Program-made: the position numbers and the translations under genes | Notes under the pieces: generated by a model | The model's database searches: none | Told to the model about the DNA's origin: nothing | Seen by the model: the letters and a program-made list of their open reading frames with translations, nothing else | Shown: positions 26,262 through 37,642 of the stretch, piece by piece | Layout of the letters: the number at the start of each line of letters is the position of its first letter | Numbering within the stretch: the stretch's first letter is position 1 | NCBI GenBank assembly: GCA_014190435.1 | Contig: BJGJ01000006.1 | Location: forward strand, 1 to 59,317 | Length of the DNA: 59,317 nucleotides | From: Methylocystaceae bacterium | Lineage (GTDB): Bacteria; Pseudomonadota; Alphaproteobacteria; Rhizobiales; Beijerinckiaceae | Direction of reading: 5' to 3'

Positions 26262-27206
26262 ATGAGACCAGGCCAAAATAATAACAACAACAAAAGAATG
26301 CGCAGTCGAAACAGCGGTCGTCGAGGACCCAATCCCCTCACTCGCTCCTATGAGTCAAACGGACCTGATGTTAAAATCCGCGGCACAGCGCAGCATATTG
26401 CTGAGAAATATTTGCAGCTCGCTCGCGACGCACAATCTTCTGGTGACACAATTATGGCGGAAAGCTTGCTCCAACATGCTGAGCACTATTTTCGATTAAT
26501 AGCCGCCGCACAGCAACAACAGGCCGCACCAGGTTTTCCACGTCAACAAAATGACTCTGATATTGATATCGGCGACGAGGATGATGATTTCTCAGGGTTG
26601 CCAGATCGGTTTGCGCCGCTCTCCGAGCGCTTGCCGGCTGCGTATCAAACGCCGCAACAACAGCCACAGCCCTACGCCCAACAACCTCAACCGCACTTTG
26701 TCCCCCAGGCACCTCAACCTTTTGAAGACCGATCGATGACAGAAATGCGCTCTGACCAACGTCAAGATCGTGAATTCCGACAAGATCGCAACCCACGACA
26801 AGATCGTGGCGGTTATAATGACCGCGGTCGCAACCGGCATGGCGACAATGGCGAGCGTCAGCGCTATGGACAGCAAGGCGGCTACGAGCGTCCCGATCGC
26901 GAAGCTCCTCGAGACAATCGGCGCTACCATCAACGCGCCGAGACACCAACAGAAGTGCCCGCATCTAACTTACCTTCTTTCATTACCGCGCCTTCTCCGA
27001 TCCCTCGAGGTGTTAACGGTGAAAATGAGGGAGAGGTTGGCTTCAATGAGGATCACAATCAGAATCGAGAACATGAAGGCGTCGGCTATCATTTAAGTTC
27101 ACGCCGTCGTCGCCGACCGCGGATGGGCGAGGAACTGAATACAGAGCCGCGCGGAGATGAGACTATTGATGCTGGCAACCCACCCGTTGAGCCTGACATT
27201 ATTTAA
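26262..27206 (+). CDS. DUF4167 domain protein, disordered
   Basis: The start at ATG 26262 (314 residues) gives MRPGQNNNNNKRMRSRNSGR, the usual family start; a longer frame begins at 26205. The conserved part (about 1-85) is RSYESNGPDVKIRGTAQHIA and EKYLQLARDAQSSGD followed by LLQHAEHYFRL. The rest is low complexity: Gln/Pro runs, then repeated QDR units rich in Arg, Asp and Gln, and acidic stretches, suggesting an RNA-binding or scaffold role. The gene sits before clpB, as in many Hyphomicrobiales. Function unknown. Confidence 0.85.
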   Translation: MRPGQNNNNNKRMRSRNSGRRGPNPLTRSYESNGPDVKIRGTAQHIAEKYLQLARDAQSSGDTIMAESLLQHAEHYFRLIAAAQQQQAAPGFPRQQNDSDIDIGDEDDDFSGLPDRFAPLSERLPAAYQTPQQQPQPYAQQPQPHFVPQAPQPFEDRSMTEMRSDQRQDREFRQDRNPRQDRGGYNDRGRNRHGDNGERQRYGQQGGYERPDREAPRDNRRYHQRAETPTEVPASNLPSFITAPSPIPRGVNGENEGEVGFNEDHNQNREHEGVGYHLSSRRRRRPRMGEELNTEPRGDETIDAGNPPVEPDII

Positions 27207-27208
27207 GC

Positions 27209-27967
27209 TCATAATAACTCAAGCGTGTCGCCTAGGGCGACACGCCCCGCAGAAATAACGCGCGCATAAACGCCGCAGTCATAATGTCCAAAGTTTTTAT
27301 ACAGGGATTGAACAACATCCATGTCCCTAATCCCAGTTTCTGGCTCGACGCCGGTCGCCGCGCAGCGGTCTGTCATTTTCAATATCTCTAACCGCGCCTC
27401 GCCCAAACGCATCTCACGGCCTAGCCAACCGGTTTCCTCCCAAGGTGCGGCCTTATCAATGTAAATATTCGCCCTGAATCTGAGTGGATCGACATTCTTG
27501 TTAAGCGCCTGGGTAATCGCCTTCACGCTCGACAGATTGACCAAAGAAATAAAACCAGATTTTGAATCTGTGAACCGGAAGCCCTCCGGAGCCGTGAGCA
27601 ATCGTACAGCGCCGCGGAGCTCATTTTGAGCATACTCAGACAAATATGCCTCAACCCTCTCACGCCCGCTCTGATCCAATAAACAAGCTTGAACGCTTAA
27701 CTGCTCTCCCATTTTAATCGTCAAAACGCCTGTCTTATCCTCATAACGTGTCTTGAGCTTTGCCAAAGCGTCATTTTTCATTAGCATCAGGAATTTGATC
27801 TTTGGCTGATGCACCGGCACTTTTGGATCAAAACCCGATGGTCCATTTTCTAACGCAAAAAGCCTGTCTCCGGGGAAATAGCCCGCCTCCACCAACTCAA
27901 CCGCCGTCAAGGGCTCTGCAGAAAGTCCCTTAACAGGATAGCGGTAAAGAGAATCGAGATACATCAA
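27209..27967 (-). CDS. MOSC domain-containing protein
   Basis: The 252-residue protein has the N-terminal beta-barrel (LDSLYRYPVKGLSAEPL, residues 3-19) and a C-terminal MOSC domain with RFRANIYIDKAAPWEE and TDRCAATGVEPETG, where the conserved Cys lies. Such proteins handle sulfur or the molybdenum cofactor (as in mARC, YcbX). No molybdoenzyme gene is nearby. It is convergent with the DUF4167 gene with a 2-base gap and divergent from clpB. Confidence 0.88.
   Translation of the reverse strand: MMYLDSLYRYPVKGLSAEPLTAVELVEAGYFPGDRLFALENGPSGFDPKVPVHQPKIKFLMLMKNDALAKLKTRYEDKTGVLTIKMGEQLSVQACLLDQSGRERVEAYLSEYAQNELRGAVRLLTAPEGFRFTDSKSGFISLVNLSSVKAITQALNKNVDPLRFRANIYIDKAAPWEETGWLGREMRLGEARLEILKMTDRCAATGVEPETGIRDMDVVQSLYKNFGHYDCGVYARVISAGRVALGDTLELL
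27223..27245. repeat. Perfect 10-bp inverted repeat at a convergent gene end
   Basis: GCGTGTCGCC and GGCGACACGC flank TAG, 17 bases after the DUF4167 stop and within the last codons of the MOSC gene. No T-run follows on the plus strand, so a terminator role for the DUF4167 gene is only possible. Confidence 0.35.
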
Positions 27968-28167
27968 TCAGTCCCCCCAACATACGCTAAAACTGCGACA
28001 TTAAGCCCAGCGATCAGAAAACGAAAAGCGCTGCTCTCATAAAATTCTCCTCTTTTAAAATCAGCATACTTTTCCCATATCAGGATTACAGATCGCCAAA
28101 AGGGTTCTGCAGGTTTTGACTTAAAGCGCGCTGCTATATGGGGCGGCTTTTTGGTCGTAAGGGGTAG

Positions 28168-30801
28168 ATGATGAATTTTGAGAAATACACGGAACGCGCT
28201 CGCGGCTTTGTTCAATCCGCTCAATCGCTAGCAATGAGGGAGGGTAATCCCCAGTTTACGCCTGAGCATCTGCTAAAGGTCCTTCTCGATGATGAACAAG
28301 GACTATCAGCTGGGCTTATCGATCGCGGAGGCGGTCAGTCGCGTGCAGCTCTGCAAAAAACTGAAAGTTTTCTGACCAAGCAACCTAGAGTTGACGGCTC
28401 AGGAGCTGGTCAGGTTTATCTCACGCCGACCTTAGCACGGATTTTCGATACTGCTGAGAAGATTGCGCAAAAAGCAGGTGACTCCTACGTCACAGTCGAG
28501 CGCTTGCTCTTGGCGATTGCAATGGAACGCGACTGCGAAGCAGCGCGCATTTTGACCGAGATCGGGGTAACGCCTCAATCTCTCAATGCGGCTATTGAAG
28601 ATTTACGCAAGGGTCGCACAGCAGATTCTGCTTCTGCAGAAAACGCTTATGAAGCGTTACGCAAATATGCGCGCGATCTGACTGAGGCGGCGCGTGAGGG
28701 AAAGCTAGACCCTGTGATTGGTCGTGATGAAGAAATTCGCCGTACAATCCAGGTTCTCTCGCGCCGTACAAAAAATAACCCTGTACTGATTGGCGAACCT
28801 GGCGTTGGTAAGACAGCCATTGTCGAAGGACTAGCGCTGCGCATCGTTAATGGTGATGTGCCAGAATCACTGGAAAATAAAAAGCTCCTTGCTCTGGACA
28901 TGGGTGCTTTAATTGCCGGCGCAAAATATAGAGGCGAGTTTGAGGAACGTCTCAAATCAGTTCTGAGCGAAGTAACAAGCGCTGAGGGTGAGATCATCTT
29001 ATTCATTGATGAAATGCACACCTTGGTCGGCGCTGGCAAAAGTGATGGCGCGATGGATGCATCAAATTTATTGAAACCAGCTTTAGCGCGGGGAGAATTA
29101 CACTGCGTTGGCGCAACCACACTAGATGAATATCGTAAGCACGTTGAAAAAGATGCTGCGCTTGCGCGCAGATTCCAGCCGATATTTGTAGATGAGCCAA
29201 CCGTAGAAGATACAATTTCTATTCTCCGCGGCCTCAAAGAAAAATACGAACTACATCATGGCATCCGGATTTCCGACTCTGCAATTGTTGCTGCCGCTAC
29301 TTTATCTAATCGATATATCGCAGATCGCTTTTTGCCAGATAAAGCTATCGATCTAGTTGACGAGGCCTCATCACGCCTACGCATGCAAATCGATTCAAAA
29401 CCGGAAGAACTGGATGAATATGATCGCCGTATCATCCAGCTTAAGATTGAGCAAGAAGCCCTTAAGAAGGAGTCTGACCCAGCATCAAAAGATCGACTTC
29501 AAAAGATTGAGTCTGAACTCTCTGAGTTGGAAGAAAAATCATCTGCACTTACAACTCGGTGGCGTGCAGAAAAAGATAAGCTTGGTAGCGCACAAAAAGT
29601 TAAAGAGCAACTTGAAGCTTTTCGAAATGAGTTGGCACAAGCCCAACGTCGCGGCGAATATCAACGCGCTGGTGAATTGACCTATAGCCTAATACCTGAG
29701 CTAGAAAGAAAGCTCGCTCAAACAGAACAAAAGACAGACGCTCTCGTCGATGAAGCGGTCACGGCTGATCATATCGCCCAGGTGATTTCGCGTTGGACAG
29801 GCGTACCTGTGGATAAAATGTTAGAGGGCGAACGCGAGAAGCTGCTGCATATGGAAGACATGCTTGCCAAGCGTGTAATTGGACAACGCGAAGCTGTGAC
29901 GGCTGTTGCAACCGCTGTACGCCGTGCGCGCGCCGGCTTACAAGATCCCAATCGTCCAATTGGCAGCTTTATTTTCCTTGGCCCCACAGGCGTTGGCAAA
30001 ACAGAACTAACAAAAGCTCTCGCCAGTTTCTTATTCGATGATGAAACCGCCATGGTGCGATTAGATATGTCGGAATACATGGAAAAACATTCTGTCTCCC
30101 GCTTAATCGGAGCGCCGCCGGGCTATGTTGGATATGAAGAGGGCGGTGCACTAACTGAAGCGGTTCGTCGGCGACCTTATCAAGTTGTTTTGTTTGACGA
30201 AATTGAAAAAGCGCATCCTGATGTCTTCAATATCCTACTCCAGGTTCTTGATGATGGACGACTGACTGATGGGCAAGGTCGTACAATCGATTTCAAAAAT
30301 ACGCTCATCATTATGACCTCCAATCTGGGTGCCGATTTATTGGTCATGCAGCAAGAGGGAGAGGATTCAAGTGCAGTACATTCAGAAGTTATGAATGTCG
30401 TGCGCGGTCATTTTAGACCAGAATTCCTTAATCGTATTGACGAAATCATCTTGTTCCATCGCCTAAGACGCGTGGATATGAGTGCAATTGTCGATATTCA
30501 GTTCCTGCGACTAGCAAAACTGCTTGAGGATCGAAAAATTATCCTTAAACCAGACAGCAGTGCGCGGGATTGGCTGGCCAATAAAGGCTACGACCCAGCC
30601 TACGGCGCAAGACCTCTCAAACGCGTGATGCAGAAAGAACTTCAAGACGCGCTTGCTGAACGCTTGCTGGCCGGAGAAATCATTGATGGAGCAGCCGTCA
30701 GCATATCAGCCGATGCGCAAGCTCTCTTAATTGATGGCAAGCCTACGCGCCGAGTTGATCGAGATGCGCCGTTATTTCTCAAAGCTGCAGGAAATGCTTA
30801 A
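28168..30801 (+). CDS. clpB: ATP-dependent disaggregase ClpB
   Basis: The 877-residue Hsp100 protein dissolves protein aggregates with DnaK. The N-domain starts [20 protein letters not shown]1 has the Walker [15 protein letters not shown] and Walker [16 protein letters not shown]. The coiled-coil middle domain (about 400-530) is what separates ClpB from ClpA/ClpC. AAA2 has [17 protein letters not shown] and a Walker [15 protein letters not shown]. It starts at one of two adjacent ATGs. It is last on its strand before a bidirectional terminator. Confidence 0.98.
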   Translation: MMNFEKYTERARGFVQSAQSLAMREGNPQFTPEHLLKVLLDDEQGLSAGLIDRGGGQSRAALQKTESFLTKQPRVDGSGAGQVYLTPTLARIFDTAEKIAQKAGDSYVTVERLLLAIAMERDCEAARILTEIGVTPQSLNAAIEDLRKGRTADSASAENAYEALRKYARDLTEAAREGKLDPVIGRDEEIRRTIQVLSRRTKNNPVLIGEPGVGKTAIVEGLALRIVNGDVPESLENKKLLALDMGALIAGAKYRGEFEERLKSVLSEVTSAEGEIILFIDEMHTLVGAGKSDGAMDASNLLKPALARGELHCVGATTLDEYRKHVEKDAALARRFQPIFVDEPTVEDTISILRGLKEKYELHHGIRISDSAIVAAATLSNRYIADRFLPDKAIDLVDEASSRLRMQIDSKPEELDEYDRRIIQLKIEQEALKKESDPASKDRLQKIESELSELEEKSSALTTRWRAEKDKLGSAQKVKEQLEAFRNELAQAQRRGEYQRAGELTYSLIPELERKLAQTEQKTDALVDEAVTADHIAQVISRWTGVPVDKMLEGEREKLLHMEDMLAKRVIGQREAVTAVATAVRRARAGLQDPNRPIGSFIFLGPTGVGKTELTKALASFLFDDETAMVRLDMSEYMEKHSVSRLIGAPPGYVGYEEGGALTEAVRRRPYQVVLFDEIEKAHPDVFNILLQVLDDGRLTDGQGRTIDFKNTLIIMTSNLGADLLVMQQEGEDSSAVHSEVMNVVRGHFRPEFLNRIDEIILFHRLRRVDMSAIVDIQFLRLAKLLEDRKIILKPDSSARDWLANKGYDPAYGARPLKRVMQKELQDALAERLLAGEIIDGAAVSISADAQALLIDGKPTRRVDRDAPLFLKAAGNA

Positions 30802-30814
30802 GCTGACGACTAAC

Positions 30815-30850
30815 GATCTCCGTGCTCCAAGATTGCGCACGGAGATCTTT
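30815..30850. terminator. Bidirectional terminator between clpB and coaA
   Basis: GATCTCCGTGC (30815-30825) and GCACGGAGATC (30837-30847) form a perfect 11-bp stem with an 11-base loop, followed by TTT. It lies between the convergent ends of clpB and coaA and could stop transcription from both sides. Confidence 0.75.
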
Positions 30851-31811
30851 ATAATTTCCGCAAGGCAACGGCCTCAATATGATGGTCTGCGCTTTTAGTT
30901 AAAATAAGACTGGCGCGCGAACGCGTGCTGGCAATGTTATGACGTAAATTCTCTAGATTGATCGTCGTCCAAATATTTTTTGCAATTGCGATCGCATCCA
31001 AATCGTTAAGCTCTGCATATTTACGAAAGTAAGAACGCGGATCACGAAAAGCCGTCTCACGTAAATTTAGAAAACGGTCGATATACCATTGCTCCAAAAC
31101 ATTTTCTGGTGCATCAAGATAAACTGAAAAATCAAAAAAATCTGAAACAAATGGAATGTCGCGAGGATGCCGCGAGGCTCTTGCGGCTAAGACGTTCACG
31201 CCTTCAACGATCAAAATATCAGGGCGATCAATACAAATCCTCTCCCCCTCAACCACATCATACACAAGATGAGAATAGACCGGCGCGATCACTTGGCGCT
31301 GACCAGCTTTTACATCTGAGAGAAACCGCAACAAAGCTTTATTGTCATAGCTTTCTGGAAAACCTTTTTTCTCCATCAGGCCCTCACGCTCAAGAATAGC
31401 GTTAGGCAAGAGAAATCCATCTGTTGTGATCAATTCTACTTTTGGCGTATTAGGCCAACGAGAAAGAAGCGCCCGCAAAACGCGCGCCGTCGTCGACTTG
31501 CCAGCAGCAACGGAGCCAGCGACGCCAATAATATAAGGCACCTTACCATCTTCTGCGCCCAAGAAACGCTGGGTTGCTTTAAATAGCCCCTGGGTCGCAG
31601 CGACATAGAGCGCAAGTAAGCGCGATAGCGGAAGGTAAATCTCGATCACTTCCTCAAGTGAAATTGGATCGCCTAGCGATTTTACGCGCGACAAATCGTC
31701 GATTGTTAGCGTTAAAGGCGTGTCTGCTCTTAATTGAGCCCAATCGGCGCGCGTAAAGCGCCGATAGGGCGAGAGTGCAACGCCAGACTCAAAGGATGGT
31801 ACTAGCGTCAC
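30849..31811 (-). CDS. coaA: Type I pantothenate kinase
   Basis: The 320-residue enzyme performs the first step of coenzyme A synthesis. P-loop: [17 protein letters not shown]. Further family blocks: [22 protein letters not shown] and [10 protein letters not shown]. Length agrees with E. coli CoaA (316). It is the last gene of the his operon and overlaps hisE by 4 bases, an arrangement usual in Hyphomicrobiales, with no known metabolic link to histidine. Confidence 0.97.
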   Translation of the reverse strand: MTLVPSFESGVALSPYRRFTRADWAQLRADTPLTLTIDDLSRVKSLGDPISLEEVIEIYLPLSRLLALYVAATQGLFKATQRFLGAEDGKVPYIIGVAGSVAAGKSTTARVLRALLSRWPNTPKVELITTDGFLLPNAILEREGLMEKKGFPESYDNKALLRFLSDVKAGQRQVIAPVYSHLVYDVVEGERICIDRPDILIVEGVNVLAARASRHPRDIPFVSDFFDFSVYLDAPENVLEQWYIDRFLNLRETAFRDPRSYFRKYAELNDLDAIAIAKNIWTTINLENLRHNIASTRSRASLILTKSADHHIEAVALRKL

Positions 31812-32131
31812 TGCGCGACTCCGCGCGAAGCCTTTTCTGCTAGACCAGACTGATTAGTACGGCGCTCTAATTCGCTTAACACATCCGCAAGCGGCAGATC
31901 TCTAGCTTCGAGAAGAACAAGTAAATGATAAAGCACATCAGCTGTCTCAGCTGTTAGCGCTTTTTTATCTCCCTCAATTGCTGCAATGACCGCCTCTACA
32001 GACTCCTCCCCAAATTTTTTAGCAATTTGTGAAACGCCCGCGTCAAACAAACTTTTTGTATATGATTTTGAGGCATGGTCATTACGGCGAGATTTAATCA
32101 ATTCCACGAGACTATTAAGAGAAAAACTCAT
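31808..32131 (-). CDS. hisE: Phosphoribosyl-ATP pyrophosphatase
   Basis: The 107-residue MazG-like enzyme hydrolyses PR-ATP in histidine synthesis. [20 protein letters not shown] and [15 protein letters not shown] carry the metal-binding Glu residues, followed by [19 protein letters not shown]. It overlaps hisF and coaA by 4 bases each, indicating translational coupling. Confidence 0.96.
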   Translation of the reverse strand: MSFSLNSLVELIKSRRNDHASKSYTKSLFDAGVSQIAKKFGEESVEAVIAAIEGDKKALTAETADVLYHLLVLLEARDLPLADVLSELERRTNQSGLAEKASRGVAQ

Positions 32132-32904
32132 TGCGCCTCCAGTCCATCCATGCGTATTGGCACGCCAGCGGCTGCCATAAATCTTTTTGCCTGCGGTATA
32201 GAGTATTCTCCGAAATGAAAAATCGACGCAGCAAGCACAGCAGTTGCACGCCCCTCATTAATTCCTGCCACTAAATGATCAAGATTGCCAACACCGCCCG
32301 ACGCAATCACCGGCACATCGACAGCATCCGTAACGCTGCGGGTAAGCTCAAGATCAAATCCACTTTTAGTTCCGTCTCGATCCATTGAGGTTAGCAAGAT
32401 TTCGCCAGCGCCAAGACTTGTAACTTTTTTGGCGAACTCAACAGCATTTATTCCTGTCGATCGTCGCCCACCATGCGTAAAGATTTCCCATACGCCAGGC
32501 TGAACGCTTTTGGCGTCAATTGCTACAACGACACATTGAGAGCCAAATTTTTCTGCGGCTTCGCGCACAAAATCGGGATTTGAAACAGCTGCTGAATTAA
32601 TGGAGGCCTTATCGGCTCCGGCAAGCAAAAGCTGACGAATATCTTCAAGTGTGCGAATACCACCTCCAACCGTAAGTGGCATAAAACACGCCTCTGCCGT
32701 GCGACTGACAACGTCGAGTAGAATACCGCGATTTTCATGGCTTGCAGTAATGTCAAGAAAACAAAGTTCATCTGCGCCAGCAGCGTCATAGGCGATTGCG
32801 CATTCAACTGGATCGCCAGCATCACGAAGATCAACGAAATTGACGCCTTTAACGACGCGACCTTCCTTGACATCAAGACAGGGGATAACACGCGCCTTAA
32901 GCAT
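32128..32904 (-). CDS. hisF: Imidazole glycerol phosphate synthase cyclase subunit
   Basis: The 258-residue TIM barrel takes ammonia from HisH and makes IGP and [22 protein letters not shown] carries the first catalytic Asp; [17 protein letters not shown] and [13 protein letters not shown] the second Asp and phosphate site; [12 protein letters not shown] the last. Complete length. It starts 2 bases from the hisA stop in the operon. Confidence 0.97.
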   Translation of the reverse strand: MLKARVIPCLDVKEGRVVKGVNFVDLRDAGDPVECAIAYDAAGADELCFLDITASHENRGILLDVVSRTAEACFMPLTVGGGIRTLEDIRQLLLAGADKASINSAAVSNPDFVREAAEKFGSQCVVVAIDAKSVQPGVWEIFTHGGRRSTGINAVEFAKKVTSLGAGEILLTSMDRDGTKSGFDLELTRSVTDAVDVPVIASGGVGNLDHLVAGINEGRATAVLAASIFHFGEYSIPQAKRFMAAAGVPIRMDGLEAQ

Positions 32905-32905
32905 C

Positions 32906-33661
32906 CTAAACCTCTGACAGGGATTGCGCCTGACGAATGAGCGTCAACGCCTCAACAGGATCCAAGCGCCCATCATAGAGCGCTCTGCCGGTAATGGCGC
33001 CTGCTAGCTTAGCGCAATCGATTTGTAAAATTCTTTCAATGTCGCGCAATGAAGCCAATCCGCCAGATGCAATAACAGGTATTGAAACAGCGTGTGCAAG
33101 CGCAAGTGTCGATTCAATATTTAGCCCCATGAGCACGCCATCCCGTGCGATATCTGTATAAATAATCGCTGCTACACCAACGTCTTCAAAATTTTTTCCA
33201 AGCTCTAGCGCCGACATTTTTGTTGTGCGCGCCCAACCATCAACCGCCACCATGCTATCCCGCGCATCAATGCCCACCGCAACTTGTCCCGGATAGAGCC
33301 GCGCTGCTTCCCTCACAAAAGAGGGATCATTAACAGCCGCCGTACCAATGATGACGCGGCTGACGCCCTTATCCAACCAGCCAGCCAAAGTGCGCATATC
33401 TCTGACGCCGCCACCCAGCTGAACCGGTATTTTTAACTTGTGAAGAATATCTTCAACAGCCTGCCTGTTGCGTGGCGCGCCTGCAAAAGCGCCATCAAGA
33501 TCGACAACATGCAAATATTCAAATCCCTGCTGTTCAAAAGATAGTGCCTGGTTAACCGGGTCGCTATTAAAAACAGTCGCTCGTTCCATGTCGCCTTGTA
33601 CGAGACGTACACATTGGCCTTCTTTTAAATCAATTGCAGGAAACAAAATCACGGACGCCAC
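32906..33661 (-). CDS. hisA: ProFAR isomerase
   Basis: The 251-residue TIM barrel isomerises ProFAR to PRFAR. Motifs: [20 protein letters not shown] with the catalytic Asp; [30 protein letters not shown] with the second Asp; [13 protein letters not shown]. It overlaps hisH by 13 bases. Confidence 0.97.
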   Translation of the reverse strand: MASVILFPAIDLKEGQCVRLVQGDMERATVFNSDPVNQALSFEQQGFEYLHVVDLDGAFAGAPRNRQAVEDILHKLKIPVQLGGGVRDMRTLAGWLDKGVSRVIIGTAAVNDPSFVREAARLYPGQVAVGIDARDSMVAVDGWARTTKMSALELGKNFEDVGVAAIIYTDIARDGVLMGLNIESTLALAHAVSIPVIASGGLASLRDIERILQIDCAKLAGAITGRALYDGRLDPVEALTLIRQAQSLSEV

Positions 33662-34299
33662 CCTAAAAAGTTAGCAATAAGCGCAAGACCAAGCCCCTGG
33701 CTCTTTTCAGGATGGAATTGAACGCCGATGAGATTATCACGCGCAACAGCTGCCGTAAGCGGGGTGCCATAATTTGTATAAGCTAAGACATCTTCTGGAT
33801 GAGAAGGGATCACGTGATAAGAATGCACAAAATAAGCGTGCAATCCTCTCTCTCCCGTAACAATATTCTCAAAAACAGCATGCTTACGAGTAAGATCAAG
33901 CGTATTCCAGCCCATATGCGGAATTTTAAGATCAGGACTGGCAGGTTTTATCGCTTGAACATCGCCGGCAATCCATCCCAGTCCCAGCGTCTCACCATGC
34001 TCTAACCCTCGAGCAGCCATCAGTTGCATTCCAACGCAAATACCCAGAAAAGGCTGCCCCCGCCGCTGCGTCACCTCAATTAACGCATCATAGAGGCCCG
34101 CCAATACCATCAAGCCACGACGGCAGTCTGCAAAAGCGCCCACGCCTGGCAACACAACTCGATCAGCTTTTGCAATAATATCTGGATCGCTTGTTACAAG
34201 AATTTTGGTCTTATTTTGAGGTTCATTCGCCGCACGCTCAAACGCTTTTCGGGCGGAGTGCAAATTCCCAGATCCATAATCAATAATGACTGTTGTCAC
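33649..34299 (-). CDS. hisH: Imidazole glycerol phosphate synthase glutaminase subunit
   Basis: The 216-residue class I glutamine amidotransferase supplies ammonia to His[19 protein letters not shown] starts the domain, [10 protein letters not shown] has the nucleophile Cys, and [13 protein letters not shown] holds the His-x-Glu pair. It overlaps the upstream DUF2628 gene by 4 bases and hisA by 13. Confidence 0.97.
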   Translation of the reverse strand: MTTVIIDYGSGNLHSARKAFERAANEPQNKTKILVTSDPDIIAKADRVVLPGVGAFADCRRGLMVLAGLYDALIEVTQRRGQPFLGICVGMQLMAARGLEHGETLGLGWIAGDVQAIKPASPDLKIPHMGWNTLDLTRKHAVFENIVTGERGLHAYFVHSYHVIPSHPEDVLAYTNYGTPLTAAVARDNLIGVQFHPEKSQGLGLALIANFLGWRP

Positions 34300-34724
34300 G
34301 CATTCTGCTCCGAACCAGCAGGTAGCAAATCAGAATTGCGCCAACGTGAAAAAAAAACTTCTTCTGCCTCTTCGTCGCTATCGCTAACTACCAAATCGCG
34401 TGCGACGTAACCACGGCGCTCCAAAATCAAAGCGAAGAGATGGGTGGCTTCAAAACCAAACCATGCGGCAAAAACCAAGGAGAGTGACAAGACCGCCTCA
34501 CTGGGAACGCCAAGTTTCAATGAAACGAAAATCCAACCGATCGCCACCAAGACCCAAAGCATCGCTATCACCCAAGCGCCTCTCCAAAGCAGCCATAAAG
34601 GCCCAAAGAAAAAAGCCGAAAAGCAAAAGCCATCACGCAGAAATATAATTTTATCAATGCGTGATTTATCTTCTGGCGTCGCAGCTTTCGAGACCGGCGG
34701 ACAATGAACCGTGTAAATGGCCAT
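34296..34724 (-). CDS. DUF2628 membrane protein in the his operon
   Basis: This 142-residue protein starts [20 protein letters not shown] and has the [19 protein letters not shown] block that marks DUF2628, followed by further membrane segments ([19 protein letters not shown] and a third around residues 80-105) and an acidic tail ([12 protein letters not shown]). It is conserved between hisB and hisH in Hyphomicrobiales. It overlaps hisH by 4 bases. Function unknown; there is no evidence it makes histidine. Confidence 0.88.
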   Translation of the reverse strand: MAIYTVHCPPVSKAATPEDKSRIDKIIFLRDGFCFSAFFFGPLWLLWRGAWVIAMLWVLVAIGWIFVSLKLGVPSEAVLSLSLVFAAWFGFEATHLFALILERRGYVARDLVVSDSDEEAEEVFFSRWRNSDLLPAGSEQNA

Positions 34725-34767
34725 GCAGGGCCGCTCCTTGGCTGTAATCTTAAAACTGAGCTTTGCG

Positions 34768-35364
34768 CTAGGCCGTCAATGTGCCTTTTGTTGAGGGAGC
34801 CTCGCTCTGTGACCGCCGAGGATCATGAGCGATTGCCCTGCCCAAAGCGCGCGCAAATCCCTTAAAAGTGCTTTCAGCAATATGATGGCTATTGACCCCC
34901 CGCAGGCTGTCTATGTGCAAGCCAACCCGGGCATGCACTGCAAAAGCCTGAAAAAATTCTCTCATCAGCTCCGTATCAAATTCACCGATGCGCTGAGCTG
35001 GAAAACTAACGTTATAGACAAGAAAGGGACGACCTGAGATATCAATGACAACACGCGTTAACGCCTCATCGAGCGGCGCATGCGCCTCCCCGTAACGCGC
35101 AATGCCGCTGCGATCGCCTAAAGCGCGATCGACGGCTTGGCCCAGAGCAATGCCGACATCCTCTACGGAATGATGGCCATCAATGTGCAAATCACCCTTG
35201 GCCAGCACCGTGAGATCAAGTGGCGCATGTCTCGCAATTTGATCTAGCATATGGTCAAAAAAACCAATGCCTGTGGTGATCTCTCCCTTGCCAGCCCCTT
35301 CAAGATTAACCGTGACGGAGATACTGGTCTCTTTGGTATTGCGCTGGATTGTTGCGCTACGCAT
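34768..35364 (-). CDS. hisB: Imidazoleglycerol-phosphate dehydratase
   Basis: ATG 35364 (198 residues) fits the family; a frame opening at 35484 would add 40 unrelated residues. [55 protein letters not shown] and [19 protein letters not shown] include the two HHxxE-type manganese sites. It heads the hisB-DUF2628-hisH-hisA-hisF-hisE-coaA operon and is divergent from hslV, with about 270 bases between starts holding both promoters. Confidence 0.96.
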   Translation of the reverse strand: MRSATIQRNTKETSISVTVNLEGAGKGEITTGIGFFDHMLDQIARHAPLDLTVLAKGDLHIDGHHSVEDVGIALGQAVDRALGDRSGIARYGEAHAPLDEALTRVVIDISGRPFLVYNVSFPAQRIGEFDTELMREFFQAFAVHARVGLHIDSLRGVNSHHIAESTFKGFARALGRAIAHDPRRSQSEAPSTKGTLTA

Positions 35365-35632
35365 GGAAATTTGGCCTTTTTGGAGCCCCTCCTTCAAGAG
35401 GAGGCAGCGGATTGCGGCAGGTTTTAGCAATTTCAATAGGGTTTTGCCACCCACAGAACAGGCCACACCGAGATGACTTCGCACTGCTGATGGCCTAACT
35501 GGCCATTATGCCTCAGAAAGACATAAAATTTTGTAAAGCCGAGCCATTCGATCCTTAAAAATGCACAGACAAACTTGCTGAAAAGCGCGATCAACCCTAA
35601 TTCCCTCAAACTCACCAGTTTAGTAGGCCAAA

Positions 35633-36196
35633 ATGACAAGCGATTACTCTTCCCCTCCCCTAATGCATGCAACGACAATTATTCTGGTCAAAAAAAACAG
35701 ACAGACCGTTATTGCAGGGGATGGTCAGGTGAGTCTTGGGCAGACGATCATGAAAGGGAATGCGCGTAAAGTAAGACGCCTCGGCAAAGGTGATGTCATT
35801 GCCGGCTTTGCCGGAGCTACAGCTGATGCCTTTACCCTCTTCGAGCGATTGGAAACGAAACTCGAACAATATCCAGGACAATTGATGCGCTCATGCGTTG
35901 AACTCGCCAAGGACTGGCGAATGGATCGTTATTTACGAAGGCTAGAAGCGATGATGTTGGTTGCAGATAAGGATGTTGGCCTTGTCCTGACCGGTTCAGG
36001 AGATGTGTTAGAGCCTGAGGGCGAAAATCATTGCGCCGTCGCCGCAATCGGCTCTGGCGGCAATTACGCATTAGCCGCTGGACGCGCTTTAATCGATACG
36101 CCAGCTGATGCAGAAACCATCGCACGCAAGGCTATGACGATTGCTGGCGATATCTGCGTCTATACCAATCATAACTTGGTCATAGAGCAAATTTAA
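35633..36196 (+). CDS. hslV: HslV protease subunit
   Basis: The 187-residue proteasome-like peptidase works in a dodecamer with HslU. The catalytic Thr is in [11 protein letters not shown], and [20 protein letters not shown] and [15 protein letters not shown] follow. As in other alphaproteobacteria the frame has about 12-13 residues ahead of the Thr, which must be removed, or translation must start at the Met of MHATT, for the Thr to be free. It is divergent from hisB and precedes hslU by 44 bases. Confidence 0.96.
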   Translation: MTSDYSSPPLMHATTIILVKKNRQTVIAGDGQVSLGQTIMKGNARKVRRLGKGDVIAGFAGATADAFTLFERLETKLEQYPGQLMRSCVELAKDWRMDRYLRRLEAMMLVADKDVGLVLTGSGDVLEPEGENHCAVAAIGSGGNYALAAGRALIDTPADAETIARKAMTIAGDICVYTNHNLVIEQI

Positions 36197-36240
36197 TTCC
36201 CTAATGAGCAGTAATTAACCCTGAGCTAAAGGAACAGACC

Positions 36241-37545
36241 ATGGCGGATTTTTCGCCGCGTGAAATTGTCTCGGAATTGGACCGTCACATCGTTGGACAA
36301 AATGATGCAAAACGGGCTGTCGCCATAGCTCTGCGCAATCGTTGGCGTCGTCTGCAGCTTAATGGACAAATGCGGGAAGAGGTTTTACCAAAAAATATAT
36401 TAATGATTGGCCCTACAGGCTGCGGAAAAACAGAAATTGCACGCCGACTAGCGCGCCTCGCCAATGCACCCTTTTTAAAAGTAGAAGCGACAAAGTTCAC
36501 AGAAGTTGGTTATGTCGGCCGTGATGTAGAACAAATCATCCGCGACCTGATAGAAGTGGCCCTCGCCATGGTGAAGGAGCGACGACGACAAGAAGTGACA
36601 ATTCGCGCCGAGCAGGCCGTTGAAGAGCGTTTACTTGACGCCTTAGTTGGCGCAGCCTCTTCCTCACCAACACGCGAGTCTTTTCGTCAACGTCTTCGGG
36701 CTGGCGAGCTTGATGAAAAAGAAGTAGAAATTGAACTTGCTCAAAATAGCACCGGACCAATATTCGAACTGCCCAATATGCCAGGAGCAAATATCTCTGC
36801 TTTTTCTATTAGCGATCTGTTGGGTAAAAACTTTCAAGGTCGGGGTAAAATTAGAAAATTAAGCGTAGCCGAAGCTCAGCTTCCCCTCTTAGCAGAAGAA
36901 AGCGACAAGCTCATTGATCAAGAAGAAAGTATTCGTGAAGCGATCTTAGAAGTTGAGAATAACGGGATCGTCTTCATAGATGAGATGGATAAGATATGCG
37001 CAAGCGAAGGTCGTCGTGGCGCTGATGTATCTCGCGAAGGCGTGCAGCGTGATCTACTCCCACTCATCGAAGGCACAACGGTCGCAACAAAACATGGTCA
37101 GGTTAAAACAGACCATATTTTATTCATCGCCTCTGGCGCGTTTCATGTCTCAAAGCCCTCCGACTTGCTGCCTGAACTTCAAGGACGCCTTCCGATACGA
37201 GTGGAATTAGCCTCTCTTAAGGAAGAAGATTTTCGGCGTATCTTGACTGAAACAGAAGCCTGTCTAACAAAGCAATATGTCGCCTTGTTAAATACAGAAG
37301 GCGTCACGCTTGAATTCTCATCTTGCTCAATTGCAGCCATTGCGCGCATCGCCGTAGCCGTCAACACAGCCGTTGAGAATATTGGCGCCCGTCGCCTACA
37401 AACTGTTATGGAGCGCGTTTTGGACGACATTAGCTTTACCGCTCCAGATCGGATCGGTGAAAAATTCGTCGTTGACTCAGAATATGTAGAAAATCATATC
37501 GGTGACCTAGCTCAAAACAGAGATTTGAGCCGATTCATCCTATAA
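36241..37545 (+). CDS. hslU: HslU ATPase/unfoldase
   Basis: The 434-residue AAA+ unfoldase feeds HslV. Walker [19 protein letters not shown]; pore-loop region: [18 protein letters not shown]; Walker [14 protein letters not shown]; sensor region: [12 protein letters not shown]. An I-domain insertion spans about residues 110-240. C-terminus ends DLSRFIL, the docking tail that opens HslV. Length equals that of relatives. Confidence 0.97.
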   Translation: MADFSPREIVSELDRHIVGQNDAKRAVAIALRNRWRRLQLNGQMREEVLPKNILMIGPTGCGKTEIARRLARLANAPFLKVEATKFTEVGYVGRDVEQIIRDLIEVALAMVKERRRQEVTIRAEQAVEERLLDALVGAASSSPTRESFRQRLRAGELDEKEVEIELAQNSTGPIFELPNMPGANISAFSISDLLGKNFQGRGKIRKLSVAEAQLPLLAEESDKLIDQEESIREAILEVENNGIVFIDEMDKICASEGRRGADVSREGVQRDLLPLIEGTTVATKHGQVKTDHILFIASGAFHVSKPSDLLPELQGRLPIRVELASLKEEDFRRILTETEACLTKQYVALLNTEGVTLEFSSCSIAAIARIAVAVNTAVENIGARRLQTVMERVLDDISFTAPDRIGEKFVVDSEYVENHIGDLAQNRDLSRFIL

Positions 37546-37642
37546 CGGCCCTCAGAGCAAGTCGGATTAGTAGCCTAACTTGCTTATCGGCTAGAGCATT
37601 GCAATAAGATCGACAAAATTCTTCACCAAGAACGGCGCACTC

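Noticed and set aside
37556-37584. Inverted repeat AGCAAGT/ACTTGCT after hslU
   Set aside because: Only 7 bp with a long loop and no T-run, too weak to call a terminator.
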